A stretch of 64,000 nucleotides of DNA from Chryseobacterium ureilyticum (GCF_900156735.1 NZ_FTOL01000007.1:1-64000); one strand, 5' to 3'; positions 24,726 to 34,069 are shown, numbered from the stretch's first letter. The notes: a model not told the origin generated them from the letters alone. Translations and numbers: made by a program.

Positions 24726-24893
24726 ATGAAAAACCTTAAGAAGCTGACAAAAAAGAATTTAAAAGAAATTAATGGCGGAGCACAAAACTGTCCTCCGGTA
24801 GCAAGTACTTGTAATGCATGGTGCAGATGGGCCTCATGGCAAAAACTGCACTGCCCGAATAATATCTTTGAAGAGCCTTGTGAGTGTATTTAA
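24726..24893 (+). CDS. Bacteriocin-like leader peptide A of a tandem pair (55 aa)
   Basis: A 55-residue peptide: leader MKNLKKLTKKNLKEINGG with a true double glycine at 17-18, then a 37-residue core with six cysteines (C22, C29, C33, C43, C51, C53) and three tryptophans. The core pattern C-P-x-ASTC-x3-WC-x4-WQ-x3-CPN ... PC-x-C recurs in the next gene. The core's first cysteine is within four residues of the Gly-Gly. By analogy the leader is removed during export by a C39-type protease transporter, but none is encoded nearby. Preceded by the 5'-leader motif and followed 11 bases later by its paralog. Confidence 0.8.
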   Translation: MKNLKKLTKKNLKEINGGAQNCPPVASTCNAWCRWASWQKLHCPNNIFEEPCECI

Positions 24894-24904
24894 TAATTAT
24901 TGCT

Positions 24905-25078
24905 ATGAGAAACCTTAAGAAAATTACAAAAATACAGCTGAAGTCCATCAAAGGAGGAAGTGATTATATGTGCCCTGATTTTTTGGCGTCAACATGCATC
25001 CAATGGTGTGGACTTACCCGCTGGCAGCAGGAATATTGTCCAAATGCAATGGAAGAAATTGTACCTTGTGCTTGTTAA
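24905..25078 (+). CDS. Bacteriocin-like leader peptide B of a tandem pair (57 aa)
   Basis: A 57-residue paralog of the preceding peptide. The leader MRNLKKITKIQLKSIKGG ends in a double glycine; the core has six cysteines (C23, C31, C35, C45, C55, C57) in the same order, sharing ASTC, WC, W-Q and CPN blocks. ATG at 24905 is chosen over an in-frame upstream codon because the leader begins there. The Cys positions are conserved while the residues between them differ, which suggests either disulfides or another Cys-based structure in the mature peptide. Probably co-transcribed with peptide A and ended by the GC-rich hairpin at 25095. Confidence 0.8.
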   Translation: MRNLKKITKIQLKSIKGGSDYMCPDFLASTCIQWCGLTRWQQEYCPNAMEEIVPCAC

Positions 25079-25094
25079 TCTGATTCTGAATATA

Positions 25095-25133
25095 ATAAAA
25101 CCGGGCGGCTTCGAAGAAGCCGCCCGGTTTTAT
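25095..25133. terminator. Strong bidirectional terminator, GGGCGGC type
   Basis: A perfect 18-bp stem (25095-25112 with 25116-25133) with a GAA loop and A/T tails on both sides. It serves the peptide genes and the convergent DUF5686 gene. The core matches the hairpin at 8301-8347. Confidence 0.92.
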
Positions 25134-25146
25134 ATATGTTTGTTTT

Positions 25147-27675
25147 TTAAAATCCTACCTGAATACCTGCTTTTACTCCAAATTTTGAAATATCAGGTCT
25201 GTCAAGGTAATTTCCTCGCCAGTTAAAATCTACTCTAAACAGTCTAAGGTTACCAATGCCAATGTTCTCGATCCCAAATCCATATTCATAATAAATATGC
25301 TCACTAGGAGCTGAATATTTATACCCTTCTACGTTGATTGCTTTAGAAGCATCACTTAAAGTTCCATAAGCAGCTCTGATAAAGGCAACTTCTCTAAACT
25401 TTAATTTTTTTATCAAAGGAATATAAGAAAGAATCTTTCCATTAAAATGATGCTCTAAGTGAAGAGTGGTATAGGCATCTGCAACAAATTCATAATAGTT
25501 AAGCTGAGAGAATGTATTTGGAGCTAAACCATAAGAAAGGTTTGCAGGAATAATATTCTGTAATGCTAACGGAACGGTATTAAAGTTCTTTCCAGCTTCA
25601 AAATTAACAACCGTTTTTCCTAAAGTCCCAAGTAAAAACGGTTTGTAGAACATGAACTGCAGCTTGTCATAATTGTAATCTGCATTAAATAAGCCTTCAA
25701 TACCTCTTGTATATCTTAAAACAATAGTTGGAGCAAGATTTCTAGCCTGATATCTGTCTATCCCGGTTTGGGAAAATTTAGCTCCAGGTTTTGCTATAAT
25801 ACTAAAAGTTACATGAGAATCATTAACGGTTTTCCTTAGGTTTCCGTCCTGATAATACATAAGATTGAATTTCTCAGGAATAGCAGATTTTATGCTTTGC
25901 ATTACCCCGTCTACTCTGAATTGAATGTTTTTCCAAGGTTCAATAGCAGCAAACACACTGGTCTGATTAACGGAACTTAAGGAAATATTTTCTCCTCTTG
26001 CAAAGAATGTGCTTGAAGACAAAGTACGTGATGTAACTCCGTCACCGGAAGTAAGCTGTCCTCCAAGCTGAACGATATCTCTGCTGGTTCCAGCTCCGAT
26101 CATGAATCGGTTAAGCCTGTTGAACATATAACGGGCTTCAATACCATATTTAACTTGTTGATCTTTAAATCCATAAGCGGTATAAAACTGAACTCTCCAA
26201 GGGTCATTCAATCCAAAATATGATCTTGCTCCGATTCTGATTCTGTCTCCTTCTACATCATTTCTTCCGTATATTGAAAAGATAGGACCTAAATCCACTC
26301 CTTTAAATGCGTTGTAATAACGAGAGCCAAGTGTCTCGAATAACTTCACCATTCGGTTGAATTTTGGAGTCTGCTGTAACTGATCAAGCATATTATAGAC
26401 TCCTTGCTCTGATTTGGATAAGCTGTCAGGTCTTGCTTTTGTCCAATACGCTTCATCTCTGTCTGTGAACTTATCTTCGTATTCCTCTTCCTTACGTTTA
26501 AAAACATTCGGATCTAGAGGTTTATTGAATTCATAATTGGAGTAATCAACCGATCTTTTAGCGATAATACTTTTAGAACCTTTTTTCTTTGAAAAAGGGC
26601 TCATTTCAAACTCTGTGACAAGCTTTTTAGGGAGGAATGTTGCATCATCGGGGTTATCATACTCTAATTGAGTATAAACACTGTTGACGAAGTTGACATT
26701 AATCTTCTGTGTGGATCTTAATGTTGCTCCTACTACTGCATAATTATCGGTATCAATATAAAGATTCCCCTGGAATGCTAGTACATCTTTTCTTTTAGGC
26801 TGATATTTGATATGAAAAGCCTTTTCTCCACGAATGGAAATGGTATCTACCAAGGTATAATCATAGGTTCCGAAACCATCAGCTCCTGCGGGACTTTGAA
26901 ATCCAATATCAAAGTAATTTAGAGTGTTGTCGTAAATATTAATATCACGATATAAATTTTTAGCAGAAACAGTAATTACCTGGTTGTCCTGAAAACCCGA
27001 AGTCTTCTGTGCAATCAAAGTTCTCTTGCTGTCAGTACTAGGTTTATTTTTGCCGTAATTTTCATAAACAGCTTCATTTAGGAATATAGGAAGCCCAAGC
27101 CTGCCGCTTGCTGTAGAATCTGCATACGTGAAGATGAAATCCAGTTTGTTAAAGATTTTTTTCTTCATGAATGTGCTGTCTATATTGTTCAGATCATATT
27201 CAATCTTTTCGTATTCTTTATATGAATAAGTATCGAACTTTTGAAGTCCGCTATTTCTTTTTTGTGCCCATACTTTTTGCATGATAGCATAGGCTGGGTT
27301 TTCTTTTTTGTTTTTGTATTTCGTTTTTCCTCCTTTCAAAACGATTTCCTGAATGTCGCTGACTTTTGCCTGAGAAAGCTGTACGAAAATATTTTCTGCA
27401 TTTTCAGGAGTGATTTCCATCGTTTCCGGAGTAAAGTTTTTTCTGGAAAACTTTAGTTTATGAATAATGCTGTCCGACTGAATACTGAAATTTCCCGATG
27501 TTGTTGTAAGGGAGGGGGTTGTATTGTCATTGATAAAGATATCAACTTTACTAAGTTCTTTGTTTTTGGAATCAACAATTCTTCCGCTGGCTTTATTTTG
27601 AGCGTATACAATACTTGTAAAAGTCAGGAAAAAAAATAAAAAATAGTGTTTTTTTGAGTTCTTGTTTAACATCAT
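25147..27675 (-). CDS. DUF5686 outer-membrane protein with carboxypeptidase-like N-terminal domain
   Basis: An 842-residue protein: signal peptide ending VYAQ (about residue 25), a carboxypeptidase regulatory-like beta-sandwich (about 28-105, ASGRIVDSKNKELSKVDIFIN), then a long region ending in a beta-barrel-like C-terminus (GIQVGF). This is the usual layout of DUF5686 proteins of Bacteroidota, believed to sit in the outer membrane. No transport partner is adjacent and the function is unknown. Two ATG codons in a row open the frame (27675, 27672). Confidence 0.85.
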   Translation of the reverse strand: MMLNKNSKKHYFLFFFLTFTSIVYAQNKASGRIVDSKNKELSKVDIFINDNTTPSLTTTSGNFSIQSDSIIHKLKFSRKNFTPETMEITPENAENIFVQLSQAKVSDIQEIVLKGGKTKYKNKKENPAYAIMQKVWAQKRNSGLQKFDTYSYKEYEKIEYDLNNIDSTFMKKKIFNKLDFIFTYADSTASGRLGLPIFLNEAVYENYGKNKPSTDSKRTLIAQKTSGFQDNQVITVSAKNLYRDINIYDNTLNYFDIGFQSPAGADGFGTYDYTLVDTISIRGEKAFHIKYQPKRKDVLAFQGNLYIDTDNYAVVGATLRSTQKINVNFVNSVYTQLEYDNPDDATFLPKKLVTEFEMSPFSKKKGSKSIIAKRSVDYSNYEFNKPLDPNVFKRKEEEYEDKFTDRDEAYWTKARPDSLSKSEQGVYNMLDQLQQTPKFNRMVKLFETLGSRYYNAFKGVDLGPIFSIYGRNDVEGDRIRIGARSYFGLNDPWRVQFYTAYGFKDQQVKYGIEARYMFNRLNRFMIGAGTSRDIVQLGGQLTSGDGVTSRTLSSSTFFARGENISLSSVNQTSVFAAIEPWKNIQFRVDGVMQSIKSAIPEKFNLMYYQDGNLRKTVNDSHVTFSIIAKPGAKFSQTGIDRYQARNLAPTIVLRYTRGIEGLFNADYNYDKLQFMFYKPFLLGTLGKTVVNFEAGKNFNTVPLALQNIIPANLSYGLAPNTFSQLNYYEFVADAYTTLHLEHHFNGKILSYIPLIKKLKFREVAFIRAAYGTLSDASKAINVEGYKYSAPSEHIYYEYGFGIENIGIGNLRLFRVDFNWRGNYLDRPDISKFGVKAGIQVGF

Positions 27676-28001
27676 TCGTTTCTTCAGGCAATTAGCATAA
27701 ACAAAAAGTATGCAGTTTTTAAAAAAATATATAAAAAAATAAAAAAATATAGTTCTTTCTAAAACGGCAAATTTAACAAAAATAGTACTACGATGATGGA
27801 AAAAATTATTAGTGTTTCATTTAGCTTAAAATAAATGATATCAGTCAATTAATATACCTTTGAAAAGTTGTTGGTTTTGCATATAAAATTGCTTGAATAA
27901 TCTATTTTTTTATGATGATGTTGAATAAAGACTTTGTAATGATCTTTGTGAAAAAATGAATTATTTAAAATTGCTTTGTAATAGAGTTTTGAGAAATGTA
28001 A
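27676..28001. other. Intergenic, AT-rich, no gene seen
   Basis: The stretch between the DUF5686 gene and the first tRNA-Asn cassette holds only short open frames (longest noticed 15 codons at 27912) and no convincing repeat or RNA fold. It presumably carries the DUF5686 promoter, but no exact TAnnTTTG element near its start was found. Confidence 0.5.
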
Positions 28002-28143
28002 AAATAAAAAAAGACTCAAATTTCTGTAAGTCTTTTTTGCTCCTCCTGCTGGGCTCGAACCAGCGACCCTCTGATTAACAGTCAGATGCTCTAACCAACT
28101 GAGCTAAGGAGGAATTTCCTTTGTTTTAAGTGGTGCAAATATA
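28002..28143 (-). repeat. tRNA-Asn cassette, copy A (direct repeat)
   Basis: 142 bp that match 31662-31803 except for three bases (28017, 28019, 28116). The repeat contains promoter, tRNA and terminator. On the minus strand the promoter reads TATATTTG at 28136-28143 with TTG at 28164-28166 (20-bp spacer). The terminator hairpin at about 28007-28037 carries two of the three differences, which leave one G-T wobble and one mismatch in the stem. Confidence 0.9.
28040..28113 (-). tRNA. tRNA-Asn (anticodon GTT), copy A
   Basis: 74 bases without encoded CCA. Acceptor stem TCCTCCT/AGGAGGA with G discriminator, D arm TAGCTCAGTTGGTTAGA, anticodon loop CTGTTAA, T arm GGTTCGAGCC. The mature sequence is identical to copy B at 31700-31773. 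Confidence 0.95.
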
Positions 28144-28288
28144 ATATGAATATCCGTACGAAGCAAGTTTTATCCTTTGTTTTAGACGTTTTTTTAGGAA
28201 AGGTATTGAAATTCAATAAGAAATATTTTACTTTTTTAGATCATCTTCATCTGTTTTTATTGAAATACAGCCTGTGAATTTAAAAAAA

Positions 28289-28341
28289 ATATCCGGCTCT
28301 GAAATAACGATACAAGAAGTCGTTATTTCAGGAGCTGATAT
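28289..28341 (-). terminator. Terminator of the tricorn-like protease gene
   Basis: An 11-bp perfect inner stem TGAAATAACGA with its complement (28300-28310 with 28320-28330) is extended by partial pairing of the outer arms. On the minus strand it is followed by eight T (complement of 28282-28289). It begins 12 bases past the stop codon. Confidence 0.8.
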
Positions 28342-28352
28342 TTTATTATTTT

Positions 28353-31300
28353 TTACTTCTTCAAATCTTTGAGTATTTCCTGAATGGCTCTTTCCAGTTG
28401 TGGATCATTATCACTTTGTCTGTCGAGAAACGTATTCTTAACATAAATATCTGGTTTTACACCGGTCTTTTCAAGATTCTGTCCATCCAGTGTATAAGTT
28501 CCCCAAGAAGGAAGTCTATAGAATGAACCATCTACAAGACTTTTCCCTGATGTGAAAATAATCCAGCGATAGGTTTCCTGTCCAATGATTTTCCCTAATT
28601 TCAGCGCTTTAAATCCGGCTGCTGTCATTTCCGCATCACTTAATGAACCTTCGTTGATAAGTAGAACAATAGGCTTCCCGGAAGGTGCAAAATTAGGCTG
28701 AGCTGTCATTTTTCCCTCACGATACTTCCATTGCAGATAAGGTTTTTGTGCGAGGAAATTAAGAACTTTATCATGAACATTTCCTCCCGTATTAAAACGA
28801 AGGTCGAGGATAACAGCATCTTTTTTATTTTCCTGCTCTACCATATCCAAAAGGAAGCGGTCAAGCTCATCCGTAGACATGTTTTTCATGTAAGAATAAG
28901 CAATTCTGTTATTACTAAGCTTATTAACACGTTGGCGGTTATTAAAGATCCAATCATCATAAAGCAACCCTTTTAGCTCAGTAGTGGAGATCGGGTGTAC
29001 TTTGGTAGTGATATTTTTTCCACTACGGTTAAAGACCAATGTGAGTTCATCCTGTTTTTTAGGAGTGGTGAAATAAATTTCATTGTTTTCTTTAGGATCA
29101 ATAGCTTTCCCGTTAACTGAAGTCAATTCATCTCCTGGTTTAATATCTACACCAGAGCGGAATGCAGGTGATTTTCGAACAATACTTTCAACGATATAAG
29201 GAGCGTCTTTTTTAAAGATAATCCCGGTTTCATTCGTGAAATAATTCAAATAAGTACTTTCCTCTTTTCCGTTTGAAGAAAATCCAATGTGTGAAGAATT
29301 AAGCTCTCCCAAAAGATCATTCAGTAAAATTCGCAGATCATTTCTGCTGTTTACATACGGAAGATATTTAGCATACTGTTCTTTTTTTTCTTTCCAGTCG
29401 ATCCCATGGAATTTTTCATCGTAGAAGTTTTCCTCCACGCCTGTCCATGTTTCGTCATACATCTGTGTAAATTCGGAAGCAAGATTCTTGTTAAAGGTAT
29501 ACTGAATATTAATCTTTTCCGGCTTTAATGCTGAAATTGCCGTCTTATAGATATTACCTTCTATTAATGCAAATAAGTTTTTATCATTTTTGGTGATATA
29601 ATAAGCTGCTTTATCAAAAACTTTTTCAGACTTTGCAGGCTCGAAATCAGTGAATACTTTTTTGAATAATTGTTGTTTTCCGTTGTCTTGATTAGAATTA
29701 AACAGAAGGATTTCTTTTTTATCATCATTGAAAACCATAGGATCATCCTGGTATCCATATCGGTCAGTAACTAATTCTATTCTTTCAAGGCTGTTTTCAG
29801 GATTTACTTTCAATTCTTTGATTACAGGCTCTTTCTCTTCTTTTTTGTCTTTGTCATCCTCCTTTTTGCCCTTTTTATTCTTCTTGTCTTTTTCTTCTTT
29901 GTCGGATTTTGTTTCCTTTTTCTCTTCTACGAAAAGCTTGTCGAATTTCTCAGATTTGTAAGGTTCGTCAAACCAATCTAAAGCCATTCTGTAAATATTG
30001 GATTTCTGCATTCCTAAAGGATAGGAAGGGTTTGTCCTGTCACTAGCAAAATAAATATATTTTCCGTTGGGAGACCATGTAGGATCTTCTTCGGAAACAC
30101 CAGTATTGGTAAGGTTTATAGTCTCTCCTTTTTTAATATTATGAATAAAAATATCAAGCTCGAAATTCCTTTTTGCGGAGAATAATACATATTCATTATT
30201 CGGAGAGAAAGATGGTCTTGAGTTTTGAAATGCCCAGATTTCGTCTTTTACAATGGTGGTAGAGTTGAGGTTCTTTAAATCCAGTAATCTTACTTCATCT
30301 CTTCCACTCAAATAAACAGCTTTTGAAAGATCGTTATTAAGAGTGATGCTGCGGTTATTTCGAAGGTCATTTGTTAGCTGTTTTAGTTGTCCTTTTCCAT
30401 CTGCAGATATCGTAAACCAGTTTTGATAGCCTTTATCAGTTTGGTTAAAAAGTAATGTGCGGTTATCCTTCAGCCATTTTGCTTCCATGACGCGCTCTTT
30501 CCCATCAGAAACCTGTTGTGTGAATTTGCCCTCAACATCTGAAACAAACAAAATTCCACGGCTTACAAATGCCATTTTTTTGCCATCAGGAGAAACATCA
30601 TAATAAGAGATGTTATTTTCTGCACTGAAATTTTGGTCTTTTTCTAATGTTTTGTTTGTATTAAGATTTACATTGAGAAGAGTAGTATTTTTGGTAGCCG
30701 TATCATAAATATAAAGCTGATAGTCTTTTTCAAATATAACCTTAGATCCGTTTGCGGCTACGAAAGGCTTTTTGATAGAAGTATCAAACTGTGTTAATGC
30801 GGTCTTTTTACCGTTTTCTATTTTATAAAGATTGTATTCGTTATTATTCTCATCAGAAATAAAATAAATGATACCATTTTTATCTACACTTGGATTAAAA
30901 TCCTTTCCTTCATAGTTAGTATGTTGCGTGTAGGCATTGGTTTTGGGATTATAGCCTAAAATATCAGGATTGTTAGCGCCTTTATAACGTTTACGGTGTA
31001 CCTGATTAGCGCTTTCTGAAGAGCTTGTAAAAAGATATTCTCCGGCTGGTGTTTCAGCAAGTCCGTTGGTGTTGTTAAAGTAATTGTTGAATAATTTCTG
31101 TGGAGTTTTTCCTTCAATTGTGGTTTTAAAACTCCCGAAATTGTTATTTCTGTTTGATGTAAAGTATATGGTTTTGTTATCCCATCCCCAGTTTTCCATA
31201 TCATCTTTTCCGGTATGGAAGGTTAATTGTTTTATTGTTCCTCCTTCAGAAGGCATTACATAAACGTCATAGTTACCGTACTGATTAGAACTGAATGCAA

Positions 31301-31532
31301 GCCATTTGCCATCAGGAGAAAGGCGTGGGTTGGTTTCCTCTCCATCTAAAGCTGTTATTCTGGAAGCATTTCCTCCATTGGAATCTACTTTCCAGATATC
31401 TCCGTCATAAGTGAAATAAGCTGTTTTTCCATTGGGACTTAAAGAAGGGGTTGATAAAAAATATGATTTCTCCTGTGCAGAGACTTGAATACTAGCAAAG
31501 GCTGCTAATAATGAAATAAAAATTCTTTTCAT
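28353..31532 (-). CDS. Tricorn-like S41 family protease
   Basis: A 1059-residue secreted protease. Signal peptide ending QVSAQ (about 19); then PD40/TolB-like beta-propeller repeats (for example LSPNGKTAYFTYDGD, LSPDGKWLAFSSN, FSPNNEYVLFSAKR, WSPNGKYIYFASDR); a Lys/Glu-rich linker near 545-580; a tricorn C1-type helical domain, a PDZ domain (about 780-860, GIIFKKDAPYIVESIV) and the S41 catalytic core with the serine in EGSLSDAEM near residue 964. Tricorn proteases trim oligopeptides; in Bacteroidota these proteins are periplasmic or outer-membrane-linked. It lies between two copies of the tRNA-Asn cassette. Confidence 0.92.
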   Translation of the reverse strand: MKRIFISLLAAFASIQVSAQEKSYFLSTPSLSPNGKTAYFTYDGDIWKVDSNGGNASRITALDGEETNPRLSPDGKWLAFSSNQYGNYDVYVMPSEGGTIKQLTFHTGKDDMENWGWDNKTIYFTSNRNNNFGSFKTTIEGKTPQKLFNNYFNNTNGLAETPAGEYLFTSSSESANQVHRKRYKGANNPDILGYNPKTNAYTQHTNYEGKDFNPSVDKNGIIYFISDENNNEYNLYKIENGKKTALTQFDTSIKKPFVAANGSKVIFEKDYQLYIYDTATKNTTLLNVNLNTNKTLEKDQNFSAENNISYYDVSPDGKKMAFVSRGILFVSDVEGKFTQQVSDGKERVMEAKWLKDNRTLLFNQTDKGYQNWFTISADGKGQLKQLTNDLRNNRSITLNNDLSKAVYLSGRDEVRLLDLKNLNSTTIVKDEIWAFQNSRPSFSPNNEYVLFSAKRNFELDIFIHNIKKGETINLTNTGVSEEDPTWSPNGKYIYFASDRTNPSYPLGMQKSNIYRMALDWFDEPYKSEKFDKLFVEEKKETKSDKEEKDKKNKKGKKEDDKDKKEEKEPVIKELKVNPENSLERIELVTDRYGYQDDPMVFNDDKKEILLFNSNQDNGKQQLFKKVFTDFEPAKSEKVFDKAAYYITKNDKNLFALIEGNIYKTAISALKPEKINIQYTFNKNLASEFTQMYDETWTGVEENFYDEKFHGIDWKEKKEQYAKYLPYVNSRNDLRILLNDLLGELNSSHIGFSSNGKEESTYLNYFTNETGIIFKKDAPYIVESIVRKSPAFRSGVDIKPGDELTSVNGKAIDPKENNEIYFTTPKKQDELTLVFNRSGKNITTKVHPISTTELKGLLYDDWIFNNRQRVNKLSNNRIAYSYMKNMSTDELDRFLLDMVEQENKKDAVILDLRFNTGGNVHDKVLNFLAQKPYLQWKYREGKMTAQPNFAPSGKPIVLLINEGSLSDAEMTAAGFKALKLGKIIGQETYRWIIFTSGKSLVDGSFYRLPSWGTYTLDGQNLEKTGVKPDIYVKNTFLDRQSDNDPQLERAIQEILKDLKK

Positions 31533-31661
31533 GGAATAATTTGATATGTATGCAAGTTAATAAAGAGTTTTCGAAATTTCTTTATTAAATGATGCGATAA
31601 CTTCGTAAAAGTTAAAAATATCTTAGTCTTCCATGTGATAAAAGAATAGGCTAGGTTAAAG

Positions 31662-31803
31662 AAATAAAAAAAGACTTACATTTCTGTAAGTCTTTTTTGC
31701 TCCTCCTGCTGGGCTCGAACCAGCGACCCTCTGATTAACAGTCAGATGCTCTAACCAACTGAGCTAAGGAGGAATGTCCTTTGTTTTAAGTGGTGCAAAT
31801 ATA
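31662..31803 (-). repeat. tRNA-Asn cassette, copy B (direct repeat)
   Basis: 142-bp copy of 28002-28143, 3660 bp away in the same orientation. The promoter is TATATTTG at 31796-31803 with TTG at 31824-31826 (20-bp spacer). The terminator stem here is perfect over 14 bp (about 31667-31697). Confidence 0.9.
31700..31773 (-). tRNA. tRNA-Asn (anticodon GTT), copy B
   Basis: Identical in sequence to copy A over all 74 bases, including the CTGTTAA anticodon loop. Own promoter and terminator, as in copy A. Confidence 0.95.
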
Positions 31804-31854
31804 GGACGAATATTTATACCCTGCAAATATTTTTAAGAAATTTTTTCAAAAAAA

Positions 31855-33336
31855 TTATAAACCTCCGGTGATCATTTTAAAAATATCACTTCCGAAAATT
31901 AGTAACATCAAGCCTAACAGGAAGATAACTCCTACCATCTGTGCGTTTTCCAGTACTTTTTGAGGAACCGGTTTACCTACAACAATTTCATACAATGTAA
32001 ATAAAACGTGCCCACCATCAAGCCCTGGAATAGGAATAAGGTTAAGGAATGCCAACCATACGGAGAACATTGCAGTAAAGCCCCAGAAGGCAGACCAATT
32101 GATCGAAACATTACCTGTAGCGTCTCTGTCTACCGGCATGTTTTTCACGATAGCGATAGGACCGCCTACTTTTTTATAACCCTGAACTTTTTTGTTGAAG
32201 ATTAATTTAAACTGCTTGATCTGGTATGTTAAACTCTCAATCGTAAGTGTAAAACCTCTTGAGATTGCTCCGAAGAATGTATAATCACTATGAACATTAT
32301 ATTTTTCAATTTCTTTATAAGATAAAACACCAATGGTTCCTTCCTTCGAAACTGGGATTTGTAAATCAGTTATTTCGTTGTTTCTTGCTACTTTGAAATC
32401 AACAGTCTTTCCTGCGTTAGGAACAACAAGAGGCTTAAGCTCGTCATAATAAGTAATAGGAGTCCCGTTAATGGCAAGGATTTTATCACCCACCTTTAAA
32501 CCTGCATCAATAGTAGATTTTGTAACGATAGTATCAATGATAGGAGTCATTCTAGGTGTTAAGAATGCTCTTGGCTCAGGATCGTTGAATGCTATTACTT
32601 TTCCGTCATCATTGGTAGGGAAAGTAACCTCTTTTCCATTTCTTGAAACTGTGATCTCATCACTTAATAGAACATCTAACGCAAGTTTCTTGAAGTCTTT
32701 CTGAACTTTTCCGTCAACTTTCAATATTTTATCTCCATCCTGGAAGCCCATTTTCTTAGCCGCTTCAGTATAATGAAGAGGTGTTGTGATCTTATCAGCT
32801 TCAAAAATGTTTTCACCATTCTTTCCTACTAATGCAGAGAATATGATCCATGCAAGGAAAAAGTTTACGGTAACACCTCCCAACATGATGATTAGTCTCT
32901 GCCAAGCTGGTTTTGATCTGAATTCCCATGGCTCAGCTGGTTTTTTCATTTGAGCTGTATCCATGCTCTCGTCTACCATTCCGGCAATCTTTACGTAGCC
33001 TCCGAAAGGAAGCCATCCGATTCCGTATTTGGTTTGTTCAGGATATTTTCTCCAATCGTCGTCAGAAAGTTTAGATATATCGATAGGAACTTCTTCCTTT
33101 TTTCCGTTTACCTCTTTTACTTCGGTATCAGGCTGGTTTTGAGAGAAAAATTTATATCTCCATTTTCCGTTAACTTTCTTCATAGAGAAAATTGAAAAAT
33201 AAGGATCAAAGAAAAGGAAGAATTTTTCAGCTCTTGTTTTAAACCATATGGCTGGTAAGAAGTGCCCAAGCTCATGAAGAACTACAAGTATAGAGATACT
33301 CAGAATGAACTGAAAGAGTTTGATTGCTATTTCCAT
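31855..33336 (-). CDS. rseP: RIP metalloprotease RseP (site-2 protease)
   Basis: A 493-residue intramembrane zinc protease. The active-site motif H21-E-L-G-H25 lies in the first membrane helix; two PDZ-like regions lie between (about 185-260 and 275-350, DGDKILKVDGK and VGDKILAINGT); the second zinc/membrane motif is NLIPIPGLDGGH near residue 430. It cleaves membrane proteins after a first cut elsewhere, typically anti-sigma factors or signal peptide remnants. ATG at 33336 with a good promoter just upstream. It is transcribed alone on the minus strand. Confidence 0.95.
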   Translation of the reverse strand: MEIAIKLFQFILSISILVVLHELGHFLPAIWFKTRAEKFFLFFDPYFSIFSMKKVNGKWRYKFFSQNQPDTEVKEVNGKKEEVPIDISKLSDDDWRKYPEQTKYGIGWLPFGGYVKIAGMVDESMDTAQMKKPAEPWEFRSKPAWQRLIIMLGGVTVNFFLAWIIFSALVGKNGENIFEADKITTPLHYTEAAKKMGFQDGDKILKVDGKVQKDFKKLALDVLLSDEITVSRNGKEVTFPTNDDGKVIAFNDPEPRAFLTPRMTPIIDTIVTKSTIDAGLKVGDKILAINGTPITYYDELKPLVVPNAGKTVDFKVARNNEITDLQIPVSKEGTIGVLSYKEIEKYNVHSDYTFFGAISRGFTLTIESLTYQIKQFKLIFNKKVQGYKKVGGPIAIVKNMPVDRDATGNVSINWSAFWGFTAMFSVWLAFLNLIPIPGLDGGHVLFTLYEIVVGKPVPQKVLENAQMVGVIFLLGLMLLIFGSDIFKMITGGL

Positions 33337-33360
33337 TAATAAATTTTAGATTTTAATTTG

Positions 33361-33390
33361 CAAAGGTAACAATTATCAAAACTATGCCAA
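33361..33390 (-). promoter_or_regulatory. rseP promoter
   Basis: On the minus strand, TTG (33388-33390) and TACCTTTG (33361-33368) with a 19-bp spacer match the flavobacterial consensus. The ATG is 25 bases downstream of the -7 element. Confidence 0.7.
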
Positions 33391-33394
33391 ATAA

Positions 33395-33420
33395 AAAAGC
33401 CCCTCGAAACGAGAAGCTTT
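33395..33420 (-). terminator. Terminator of the 33443-33883 gene
   Basis: On the minus strand AAAGCTTCTCG pairs with CGAGGGGCTTT (two U-G wobbles, 3-base loop), followed by T-rich sequence. It sits directly before the rseP promoter. Confidence 0.78.
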
Positions 33421-33442
33421 GTCATATTTAAGGACTATTTGA

Positions 33443-33883
33443 TTATAAATTGAATGAAACTCCAAGACTTCCGTTATTACCTACCTCTGCAAATACCCCA
33501 ATTCTTTCTGTAAAGAAGTATCTTGCGCCGATATGAGCACCTATTCCAAAATCTTTTCCAAGAACTCCAACGTCTACACCAGGATAAATGTCCAGTTTTG
33601 CAGGTAGGCTCAATGCTTCCTGTAAGTGAAAGTTCAATCTTCCGAAAACAAATACACGATTGTCTTTGTCATTATTTTTGTAATTGCTGAAATAACCGTT
33701 AAGTCCAGCTCCTACAGATATAAGCTTGTTAAGCCCATAATCGTAAGTACCTGTAATACCTGTTCCATATCCCCAAGCGCTTAATCCCAATTGAACTTTC
33801 TGATCTCCTTTTCCTGTCCATGCCTGAGCATGAGCTGTAACACCGAAAAAGAATATCATCACCATAAAAACCAATTTCTTCAT
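33443..33883 (-). CDS. Small secreted outer-membrane-like protein (DUF6646-like)
   Basis: A 146-residue protein with a signal peptide ending AHAQA (about residue 20). The mature part alternates polar and aromatic residues with many glycines and ends in SLGVSFNL, consistent with a small beta-barrel of about eight strands. It resembles proteins annotated as DUF6646 in Chryseobacterium, from memory. No ligand site is visible. A single gene with its own promoter and terminator, suggesting an independently expressed surface protein. Confidence 0.7.
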   Translation of the reverse strand: MKKLVFMVMIFFFGVTAHAQAWTGKGDQKVQLGLSAWGYGTGITGTYDYGLNKLISVGAGLNGYFSNYKNNDKDNRVFVFGRLNFHLQEALSLPAKLDIYPGVDVGVLGKDFGIGAHIGARYFFTERIGVFAEVGNNGSLGVSFNL

Positions 33884-33927
33884 AAATTTTTTTAATTTTT
33901 AATGATATTAATAAAAAATACCTGTAT

Positions 33928-33961
33928 CAAAAATAGAACCGAAACGTATTGAATACTACAA
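33928..33961 (-). promoter_or_regulatory. Promoter of the small barrel protein gene
   Basis: Minus strand: TTG (33959-33961), a 23-bp spacer and TATTTTTG (33928-33935). The ATG at 33883 lies 45 bases past the -7 element. Confidence 0.55.
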
Positions 33962-34069
33962 AAATAGCAGACTTTAATAAATATTAAGAATTATAAGCTC
34001 TCTTTCTCCAGTAAACATAAAAGCCGTATTTTTATACAACAGATTTGGAATAATAAAAAAGTAAAAAAG

